From RI-231 sp041394905 (GTDB lineage Bacteria > Acidobacteriota > Terriglobia > Bryobacterales > UBA6623), in the NCBI GenBank assembly GCA_041394905.1, contig JAWKHJ010000002.1, positions 620,001 through 684,000 on the forward strand: a stretch of DNA of 64,000 nt, in the 5' to 3' direction. Under the pieces are notes generated by a model, which saw only the letters and a program-made list of their open reading frames with translations, was not told the DNA's origin and did not search any database. Shown here piece by piece: positions 48,437 through 54,454 of the stretch; the first letter of the stretch is position 1, and each line of letters opens with the position of its first letter. The translations under genes and the position numbers were made by a program.

Positions 48437-48658
48437 ATGGCAAACCTACTCTGCAAGAACGAAGGCGGGCTTGACCGTGGAGTTCGCACTGTCGCGGGTT
48501 TGGCGTTGGTTGCCGGGGCGGCGATGGGACCGCTGGCGCCGTGGGGCTGGATTGGCGTCGTTCCGCTGGCGACCGGTTTGATGGGAACCTGCCCGCTCTA
48601 TAGCTTGATGGGAGTTTCGACTTGCCCGACGCCGCCGTCCGCAGCGACGAAGAGCTAA
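48437..48658 (+). CDS. YgaP-like (DUF2892) membrane protein
   Basis: Protein of 73 residues with two membrane helices. The ATG follows GAGG by 6 bases. It shows the domain pattern NEGGLDRGVRTVAG at the N-terminus and CPLYSLMGVSTCP at the C-terminus, the two conserved Cys of the family included. Such proteins often accompany rhodanese-type sulfur proteins, but none is here. The 3' end overlaps the proposed start of the ECF sigma gene by 37 bases. Confidence 0.82.
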   Translation: MANLLCKNEGGLDRGVRTVAGLALVAGAAMGPLAPWGWIGVVPLATGLMGTCPLYSLMGVSTCPTPPSAATKS

Positions 48659-49191
48659 TCGAGAAAGCCAGCGCGGGGGACCGTGCCGCGTTTCGCCTGA
48701 TCGCGGAACGCCATGGCCCCGCACTGTTCCGCTATGCGCGGACGCTCACGGCGCATCGCGAAGACGCCGAGGACGTGCTGCAAGAGGCGTTGCTCTCGGC
48801 ATGGCGGACGCTGTCGAGCTTCCGCGGGGACGCGTCGCTGCGGACGTGGCTTTTCACCATCCTGCGGCATTCCGCTTATCGGCTCAATCGGCGACAAGCG
48901 CAGGCCCCGCAAGCCTCGGGCGACATCGAAGCGCTTGGACGCGCGGCGGGATGGGGTGGCAAGGATCCAGAGACTCTGGTGAGTTTGGCGGAGGATCGCA
49001 GTCGCCTGCAAGGCGCCTTGCGCTCACTCGAGGCGGATGATCGGGAGATCCTGCTGCTGCGCGATCTGGAAGGTATGAGCGGCGAGCAGGCAAGGGAAGT
49101 GCTCGGACTGTCGTTGGCGGCCATGAAGAGCCGCCTCCACCGTGCGCGGCTGCGCCTGGCGGCGGCGATTCGCTGCGGGAGGCAAGCGTGA
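48622..49191 (+). CDS. ECF-type RNA polymerase sigma factor
   Basis: Sigma-70 family group 4 factor of 189 residues. Region 2 covers residues 10-80 (ALFRYARTLTAHREDAEDVLQ, then FRGDASLRTWLFTIL) and region 4 covers about 130-185, with the HTH GMSGEQAREVLGLSLAAMKSRLHRAR. The TTG start, 7 bases after GGGAG, gives the full region 2; later in-frame ATG codons would cut into it. It is followed by a zinc-finger anti-sigma gene overlapping by GTGA, so activity is probably controlled by that partner. The regulon is unknown; genes nearby include the RNA array and Ro60-RtcB operon. Confidence 0.9.
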   Translation: MPDAAVRSDEELIEKASAGDRAAFRLIAERHGPALFRYARTLTAHREDAEDVLQEALLSAWRTLSSFRGDASLRTWLFTILRHSAYRLNRRQAQAPQASGDIEALGRAAGWGGKDPETLVSLAEDRSRLQGALRSLEADDREILLLRDLEGMSGEQAREVLGLSLAAMKSRLHRARLRLAAAIRCGRQA

Positions 49192-49430
49192 TTCCAGAAC
49201 AACGAGAAGTCGCAGGCTTGTATTGTTTTGAGGTGCTCGACCGGCTGTCAAGCTATCTCGACGGCGAGCTAGGGCCAGGAGAACGCGAGCGCGTGGAAGC
49301 GCACGTGAGCGGCTGCGATTGGTGCGAGCGCTTTGGGGGAGAGATGGCGGGGTTGGTGCGTACGCTCCGCAGTCAGCTTGGTGAGCCCGAACCGCTCGAT
49401 CCTCAGTTGCTCGAGCGAATCGGAATTTAA
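49188..49430 (+). CDS. Zinc-finger anti-sigma factor (ZAS/zf-HC2)
   Basis: Protein of 80 residues whose GTG start overlaps the sigma stop codon, the usual coupling of an ECF pair. The zinc site is formed by His and Cys in EAHVSGCDWC (HxxxCxxC) near residues 39-46, with Cys13 as a likely fourth ligand. There is no membrane segment, so it is a soluble, redox- or zinc-responsive anti-sigma rather than a membrane sensor. A palindromic terminator follows its stop directly. Confidence 0.9.
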   Translation: MIPEQREVAGLYCFEVLDRLSSYLDGELGPGERERVEAHVSGCDWCERFGGEMAGLVRTLRSQLGEPEPLDPQLLERIGI

Positions 49431-49433
49431 CCG

Positions 49434-49458
49434 CCGGATTTTCTTTCTGAAAATCCGG
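49434..49458 (+). terminator. Terminator of the ECF sigma operon
   Basis: CCGGATTTTC (49434-49443) pairs perfectly with GAAAATCCGG (49449-49458) around TTTCT, four bases after the anti-sigma stop. The trailing AATTTCC is a weak T tract. It separates the sigma operon from the RNA array downstream. Confidence 0.75.
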
Positions 49459-49602
49459 AATTTCCTGTTGCAATCTCGAAAAACCTGAGTTACCCTCTGG
49501 TGAGTGGTGCTTAGGCCATGACGGTGCAGGAGAACAAACTGTCCTCGCCCTGTCGCCATGCCGAGCGCTCCACGAGTCTGTTTTTCTTGGAGGCAATTCG
49601 CA

Positions 49603-49695
49603 ATGAACGATAGCGGCGACATGCGGCGATCTGAACGCCTTCCACAGGGCTCGTGGGTATCCATGGCCTCTAAGGGCCGACGAATCCCCTTCTGA
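49603..49695 (+). CDS. Putative 30-residue leader peptide
   Basis: Short frame with a strong translation signal: GGAGG lies about 9 bases before the ATG. The product (MNDSGDMRRSERL at the N-terminus, ending KGRRIPF) is basic and hydrophilic, without a membrane segment. It ends 19 bases before the first structured RNA unit, so it is the first possible translated element of the Y-RNA/Ro60/RtcB transcript. It could be a regulatory leader peptide or chance. No family recognised. Confidence 0.35.
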   Translation: MNDSGDMRRSERLPQGSWVSMASKGRRIPF

Positions 49696-49713
49696 AAATT
49701 CAGTTTCCAAGGC

Positions 49714-49788
49714 TCGCGTGCGGGTCGCTGGAGAACGGTTCTCGCTTAATCGACAAACTTCGTTCTTCGACTTTTCATCCGTGCGCGA
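49714..49788 (+). ncRNA. Y-like RNA unit 1 (minimal)
   Basis: 75-base structured unit. TCGCGTGCGGGT (49714-49725) pairs over 12 positions with ATCCGTGCGCGA (49777-49788), including three G-U pairs. An unpaired C follows the stem on the 5' side, as in the other two units. Inside are a small hairpin GAGAA/TTCTC (49731-49743) and a pyrimidine-rich 3' strand, but no T-arm. It shares the framing words CGGGTCG at the start and TCATCCG at the end with units 2 and 3. It resembles a short Y RNA without a tRNA-like head. Presumed partner: the Ro60 protein encoded downstream. Confidence 0.55.
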
Positions 49789-49861
49789 TTTTCTGGCGTA
49801 AATGGCTTCTCGCATTCCGAGTCGGAACGCGAATGAGTTGCGGCGTCACGCGCGCCTTTTT

Positions 49862-49992
49862 CGAGCGGGTCGGCGTGGAACGGTTATCTGGTAGAGGCCG
49901 AAAGGCTGCCGGTTCAATTCCGGCCGGCTCCACCATGATGCCGTCGCTCCCCTGAAAAGGAGCATCTCCGTTCTGCAAATCTCATCCGCTCG
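49862..49992 (+). ncRNA. Y-like RNA unit 2 with tRNA-like module
   Basis: 131-base unit closed by CGAGCGGGT (49862-49870) and ATCCGCTCG (49984-49992), 9 bp. An unpaired C follows the 5' strand. The head mimics a tRNA: stem GTGGA/TCCAC (49875-49879, 49929-49933), a D-loop-like TTATCTGGTA (49884-49893), a 4 bp hairpin with GAAA tetraloop in place of the anticodon arm (49896-49907), and a perfect T-arm GCCGG-TTCAATT-CCGGC (49908-49924). Seven bases later comes ACCA (49932-49935), exactly where a tRNA 3' end would be. A GCTCC/GGAGC hairpin follows. No anticodon loop exists, so it is not a working tRNA. It matches the known tRNA mimicry of bacterial YrlA RNAs. Confidence 0.7.
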
Positions 49993-50014
49993 TTTGTTGC
50001 GTTGGCAAGGAGTT

Positions 50015-50133
50015 CGAAACGGGTCGGAGGTTGACGGTTATCCGGTAAGTCCTTGCAAGACTCGCGGTTCGATCCCCGCCGGCGCGAGGGAAACCAAGGT
50101 TGAAACCCGTCAACCACTAGCTCATCCGTTTCG
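50015..50133 (+). ncRNA. Y-like RNA unit 3 with tRNA-like module
   Basis: 119-base unit closed by CGAAACGGGT (50015-50024) and ATCCGTTTCG (50124-50133), 10 bp. Compared with unit 2 the stem bases differ on both strands but still pair, which is covariation. A second 9 bp stem, GGTTGACGG (50029-50037) with CCGTCAACC (50107-50115), closes the head. The head has D-loop-like TTATCCGGTA (50038-50047), a hairpin AGTC/GACT (50048-50062) and a T-arm with TTCGATC loop (50064-50079). The T-stem lacks one G, probably the same deletion error seen in nearby genes. It ends 22 bases before the Ro60 start codon, overlapping the expected leader of that message. Confidence 0.7.
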
Positions 50134-50155
50134 TTGTTGCAGGAGGAAGAAGACC

Positions 50156-51761
50156 ATGCGGAATTATCTCTACCAGCTGGTTGGCGGGCCGGTCCCGCAG
50201 AGCGAGCCGATCACTGGCCGCGAGCGGGAGATGGTCCGCAATTCGAACGGGGGCCATGTGTTTCCGGTCGATGACTGGACGCGCTTGGAGCGCTTCCTGA
50301 TCCTCGGCGCGGAGGGTGGAAGCTTCTATGCGAGCGAGCGTGCGCTCGCGCTCGAGAACGCCCAGGCGGTTAAGGTGCAATCGTCGAGGATGGGCTGCGG
50401 GCCGTGCGGCTGATCGTGAAGATTAGCGAAGCGGGTCGCGCCCCGAAGAACGATCCGGCGCTGTTCGCCCTGGCGATTGGTGGCAGCTTATGGCGACCCG
50501 CGCACGCGCCGGGCGGCGTTTCGTGCGCTGCCGGTGGTGGCGCGCACAGGAATCGCACCTGTACCCGCTTCGCGGCCTATGCGGGCTCGGGATGCGGATG
50601 GGGACGCGGGCCAGCGCAACGCTATCGGCGGCTCGGTACCTGGCGGGCGATACGGCCGGCCTGGCCTACCAGGCGGTCAAGTACCGCCAGGCGCGACGGC
50701 TGGAGCCACCGCGACCTGCTACGGCTGGGTTTCTCACCCGAAGACCGACGGCGCGCGCAATGCACTGTTCGGTTGGGCTGCGTATTGTGGGCACGATCGA
50801 GGCCCGGCCGTTGGCCGGAGCTTGCCGTGGTCGAGGGCTTCGAACAGGCGCGAGCAGCCGCTCGGGGCGGGCGGTCGCGGCCCTGGTGCGCAAGTTCGGG
50901 CTCACGAGCGGGAGAAAGCTCCCGACCGCGTTCCTGGACTGCGCGAGGTGTGGCTCGCGCTGTTCGAGCGCATGCCGCTGGGGGCGCTGGTGCGGAACCT
51001 GGCGACCTTGACCCGCGTGGGCGTGCTCGCGCCGTTGAGCGACGAGACGGCCTGGCGTGGTCGAGCGCCTTGCGATGCGCAGGCGCTGCGCCAGGCGCGC
51101 CTGCATCCGGTGGCGATCCTCGCCTCCCTGCTGACCTACAGTGCCGGCCAGGGCGCGCGTGGACGGCACGATTGACGCCGGTTCCGCGATCGTCGACGCG
51201 CTTGACGCGCTGCTTTCGAGCGAGGGTTCGAGACCGTCGAGGCTTCGGGGCGGCGCTTCTATCTTGGGCTCGACGTTTCGGGCTCGATGAGTTGGGAGAG
51301 GTCTCGGGCGTCCCGGGCCTGACCCCCGCGTTGCGGCCGCGGCGATGGCCATGGTCATCGCGCGCACCGAGCCGCACCATCACGAAGAAGCGGCCTTCGC
51401 GCACCGCATGACGGAAGCTGAGGTCGCCGCGTCGGACTCGTTGGCGGACGTCTGCCGCAAGACGGACGCTGTGCCGTTTGGGGCGACCGACTGCGCTTTG
51501 CCGATGCTCGACGCGCTCGAGCGGAAGCTGGCCGTCGATTGCTTCGTCGTGTTGACCGACAGCGAGACTTGGTTCGGGGACGTCCACCCGGCCGAGGCGT
51601 TGAGGCGCTACCGGGCGGAGACTGGGATTGCCGCGAAGCTGGTGGTCGTCGGGATGATCTCGAACGGCTTTTCGATCGCGGACCCCGAGGACGCGGGAAT
51701 GCTGGACGTGGTCGGTTTCGACACGGCCGCGCCGAGGGTGATCACGGACTTCGCACGCTAG
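50156..51761 (+). CDS. rsr: Ro60/TROVE-vWA domain RNA-binding protein, many frameshifts
   Basis: Bacterial Ro60 (Rsr) orthologue of about 540 residues, a ring-shaped protein that binds Y RNAs and misfolded RNA. The ATG (MRNYLYQLVGG) has AGGAGG 9 bases upstream. The TROVE domain of HEAT-like repeats is recognisable in pieces: LERFLILGAEGGSFYASERAL, DPALFALA, FRALPVVARTGTHLY, GLAYQAVKYRQ, SHPKTDGARNALFGWA, RNLATLTRVGVL and HPVAILASLLTYSAGQG. The vWA domain follows with the MIDAS motif LGLDVSGSMSW and VVLTDSETWFGD. About ten small indels lie between 50380 and 51370, whereas 51345-51761 and rtcB are clean. The pieces are well conserved and no substitution-type stop is needed, so read error is more likely than decay. 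Confidence 0.85.
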
Positions 51762-51828
51762 TGTGAACGGGGCGGCGGCAGCGGCGAGCCGCCGCCCCAG
51801 GGAAAAGAACGCGTAACGGAGAACCGCC

Positions 51829-53025
51829 ATGAAGATGCTTTATGACGTAATCCCCTACTGGGGTGAAGAGCCCGACGAGCAAACCCAGATGCAGATGGCG
51901 GCTTGCGAACGCACCGCGGATCGCGTGGCGTTCATGGCGGACCATCACCTGGGTTATGCGGTGCCGGTTGGCGGCGTGGTCGCGTACCGCGAGCACATCT
52001 CGCCCTCGGGCGTGGGCTACGACATCGCCTGCGGCAACAAGGCCGTGCGGCTCGACGCCGACGCGGACGAGGTCCGCGCCAAAATCGACGTGATCATGGA
52101 TGACGTCTTCTCGGCGCTCGAATTCGGCGTTGGGCGGCGCAACCAGGAGTCGGTCGACCACGAACTGTTCGACGACACCGCTTGGAAGCTCGAGTCCGTG
52201 GCTAAGCTCAAGGAGATGGCGCGGAAACAGCTCGGCACGATCGGTTCGGGCAACCACTACGTCGACTTATTCGTCGACGAAGAGGACCGCGTATGGGTCG
52301 GCGTCCACTTTGGGAGCCGCGGGTTGGGCCACAAGACCGCAACCTGGTTCTTGCGCAAGGCCGGGGCGACGGATGCCATCCACGCCCAGCCGGCGATGCT
52401 GCACGTGGAGTCGCAGCTAGGCCAAGAGTACATCGAGGCCATGCAACTCGCTGGGCGCTACGCCTACGCAGGCCGTGATTGGGTCTGCGCGCGCGTCGCG
52501 AAGATCCTGGGGGCGAAGATCGTGGAGGAAGTTCACAACCACCACAACTTCGCTTGGAAGGAGGAGCACTGGGGCGAGACGCTTTGGGTCGTGCGCAAGG
52601 GCGCGACGCCGGCGTTCCCAGGGCAGCTCGGCTTCGTTGGCGGCTCGATGGCGGAAGAGGCGGTGATCCTGAAGGGCAAGGAAGCCCCGAGCCCGGAAGG
52701 ACGCGTCGAGCAACAGATGGCGCTGTATTCAACCGTCCACGGCGCCGGACGTGTGTTGTCGCGTTCGCGTGCACGCGGAAAGGTGAACAAGCGCACTGGT
52801 GAGGTGTTGCGCCGGCCCGAGGTCACCAGCGACATGCTGCGGCAGTCGGTGGCCGAGGCGGGCGTGACCCTGCGCGGCGCGGGCGTCGACGAGAGCCCGC
52901 ACTGCTACAAGCGGCTCCCCGAGGTTCTCGAGGAGCACGCGGAAACGGTCGAGATCGTCCACCGGCTCAAGCCCATCGGCGTTGCCATGGCTGGGCCGGA
53001 GATCTTCGATCCCTACAAAGACTGA
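51829..53025 (+). CDS. rtcB: RNA ligase RtcB
   Basis: GTP- and Mn2+-dependent RNA ligase of 398 residues, joining 2',3'-cyclic phosphate or 3'-phosphate ends to 5'-OH ends. The ATG has GGAG 7 bases upstream. Metal and active-site motifs are intact: Cys in GYDIACGNKAV, His in GSGNHYVD and VHFGSRGLGH, His in VHNHHNF, and the guanylylated His in STVHGAGRVLSRSRA near residue 305. It belongs to the shorter RtcB group found in repair operons. It lies 67 bases after the Ro60 gene on the same strand. No rtcR, rtcA or archease gene is present. With Ro60 and the Y-like RNAs it forms an apparent RNA repair or surveillance operon. Confidence 0.95.
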   Translation: MKMLYDVIPYWGEEPDEQTQMQMAACERTADRVAFMADHHLGYAVPVGGVVAYREHISPSGVGYDIACGNKAVRLDADADEVRAKIDVIMDDVFSALEFGVGRRNQESVDHELFDDTAWKLESVAKLKEMARKQLGTIGSGNHYVDLFVDEEDRVWVGVHFGSRGLGHKTATWFLRKAGATDAIHAQPAMLHVESQLGQEYIEAMQLAGRYAYAGRDWVCARVAKILGAKIVEEVHNHHNFAWKEEHWGETLWVVRKGATPAFPGQLGFVGGSMAEEAVILKGKEAPSPEGRVEQQMALYSTVHGAGRVLSRSRARGKVNKRTGEVLRRPEVTSDMLRQSVAEAGVTLRGAGVDESPHCYKRLPEVLEEHAETVEIVHRLKPIGVAMAGPEIFDPYKD

Positions 53026-53085
53026 GGATTGGGCCCGGGGCGGGCGTGCTTGCTCCGGGCAAAACCGACAATTTGCAGAATTCAG

Positions 53086-53097
53086 TCAAACGTTTGA
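53086..53097. promoter_or_regulatory. Palindromic operator candidate before the RND operon
   Basis: TCAAACGTTTGA is a perfect 12 bp palindrome 27 bases upstream of the adaptor gene start. Overlapping ATTCA (53080-53084) and TGAAT (53095-53099) add partial symmetry. Its place in the promoter zone fits a TetR/MarR-type repressor of efflux; no such regulator gene is adjacent. Confidence 0.5.
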
Positions 53098-53124
53098 ATG
53101 CGCCATTCGCTACAGTGAAACGAA

Positions 53125-54432
53125 ATGTCTCATTTGCCACTCCTCCGCAGCCGGGTGCTGCTCGGCCTCACAGCCTTTGCAGCCGTTTGGTTCGCCGCCT
53201 GCACGAATAATTCAACCGCGGAGGCGCCGCCACCGCCGCCTCCTACCGTTTCCGTCGTGGAGCTTCGCACCGAAGACGTCCCGATTTATAGCGAGCACGC
53301 CGCGCAGACTTTTGCGCGCGACATGGTCGAAGTGCGTGCTCGCGTCGACGGATTCATTGAAAAGCGGTACTTCGAGGTTGGCTCCATGGTCAAGGCCGGA
53401 CAGCTTCTTTACAGGCTGGACGTGCGGCCGTATCGCGCCGAAGTTGCGAAGGCGCGCGGCGATCTCGCCCAAAGCGAGGCCAATCTCGATTTTGCCAAGC
53501 GGCAAGTTGCGCTGGCCCAGGCTGAGGCGGATTTGGCGCAGTCCGAGGCCAACTTGCTCAAGGCCCGCAACGACGTGAACCGGTTGCGCCCGCTCGTCGA
53601 GCAAGACGCCGCCCCCAAGCAGTCACTCGACGATGCGCTTGCGGCGCTGGAGGCAAGCCAGGCAAATGTGGACGCCTGGCGCGCGAACGTCGAGCAGGTA
53701 CGCCTGTCGACCTCGACGCAAGTGAGCAGCGTGGAAGGCGAGGTGGAGGCTAACCGCGCGATGTTAGAGACGGCGGAGCTCAACCTCGAGTACGCCTCGA
53801 TTCGCGCACCCATCAGCGGCCGCATCGGCGATACGCGGGTGCAGGTCGGCGGTTTGGTCACGCGCAGCTCGCCGGAGCCCCTGACCACCATCGTGCCCCT
53901 GGACCCGATCTGGCTACGCTTCCAGGTCAGTGAAGAAGAGGTTCTGCTCTATCAAGGCTTGGTCGCTCAAGGCGCCAAGGGGCCGGCGCTGGAGCTCGTC
54001 TTGGCCGATGGCAAGCAATTCCCACATCCGGGGCGTCTGGAGAACACGGTCAACCAAGTGGACCCAAAGACGGGCACGCTGGAGGTGCAAGCCACTTTCC
54101 CCAACCCTGAGCACACACTGCTGCCCGGCCAGTTTGGACAGGTTCGCGTCCGCACGACCGACAAAACAGACGCCATCCTGATTCCGCAGCGCGCGGTCAC
54201 CGAGATGCAGGGCCTGCAGTCGGTCATGGCCGTTGGGCCTGACAACAAAGTCGTCGTACACGGCATCCAGACGGGCGCTCGCGTTGGCGACCGCTGGGTC
54301 GTCGAGAGCGGCCTGAAGGCCGGCGACCGGATCATCGTCGAAGGCTTGCAGAAGGCGAGGCCAGGGTCGGTCGTCGAGCCGAAGCCATATCAACCGCAAT
54401 CCCAACAACCGGCCGGGGCCGGCGGCGCCTGA
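53125..54432 (+). CDS. RND efflux periplasmic adaptor (membrane fusion protein)
   Basis: AcrA/MexA-type adaptor of 435 residues and first gene of a tripartite efflux operon. The signal peptide ends in a lipobox (FAAC, Cys near residue 29), so it is a lipoprotein anchored in the inner membrane. A Pro-rich linker is followed by the split lipoyl domain (VRARVDGFIEKRYFEVGSMV and YASIRAPISGRIGDTRV), a long alpha-hairpin with Ala/Glu/Gln repeats (residues 105-225), the beta-barrel domain and the membrane-proximal domain ending near residue 415. The C-terminus is Pro/Gln-rich. The transporter gene starts 22 bases later. Confidence 0.93.
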   Translation: MSHLPLLRSRVLLGLTAFAAVWFAACTNNSTAEAPPPPPPTVSVVELRTEDVPIYSEHAAQTFARDMVEVRARVDGFIEKRYFEVGSMVKAGQLLYRLDVRPYRAEVAKARGDLAQSEANLDFAKRQVALAQAEADLAQSEANLLKARNDVNRLRPLVEQDAAPKQSLDDALAALEASQANVDAWRANVEQVRLSTSTQVSSVEGEVEANRAMLETAELNLEYASIRAPISGRIGDTRVQVGGLVTRSSPEPLTTIVPLDPIWLRFQVSEEEVLLYQGLVAQGAKGPALELVLADGKQFPHPGRLENTVNQVDPKTGTLEVQATFPNPEHTLLPGQFGQVRVRTTDKTDAILIPQRAVTEMQGLQSVMAVGPDNKVVVHGIQTGARVGDRWVVESGLKAGDRIIVEGLQKARPGSVVEPKPYQPQSQQPAGAGGA

Positions 54433-54454
54433 GCGCGAGAGGAGACTCGAACCC

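Noticed and set aside
49457..49475. Sigma-54 promoter in front of the Ro60-RtcB operon
   Set aside because: The GG and GC elements near CCGGAATTTCCTGTTGC are 11 bases apart instead of the required 10.
49862..49935. Canonical tRNA gene ending CTCCACCA
   Set aside because: The T-arm and ACCA fit, but there is no matching 7-base 5' acceptor strand (GGAGCCG) and no anticodon arm, so it is not a working tRNA.
49580..49935. tmRNA (ssrA)
   Set aside because: The 3' end resembles tmRNA, but no 5' acceptor half, no P2 helix and no tag frame ending in ALAA with suitable placement were found.
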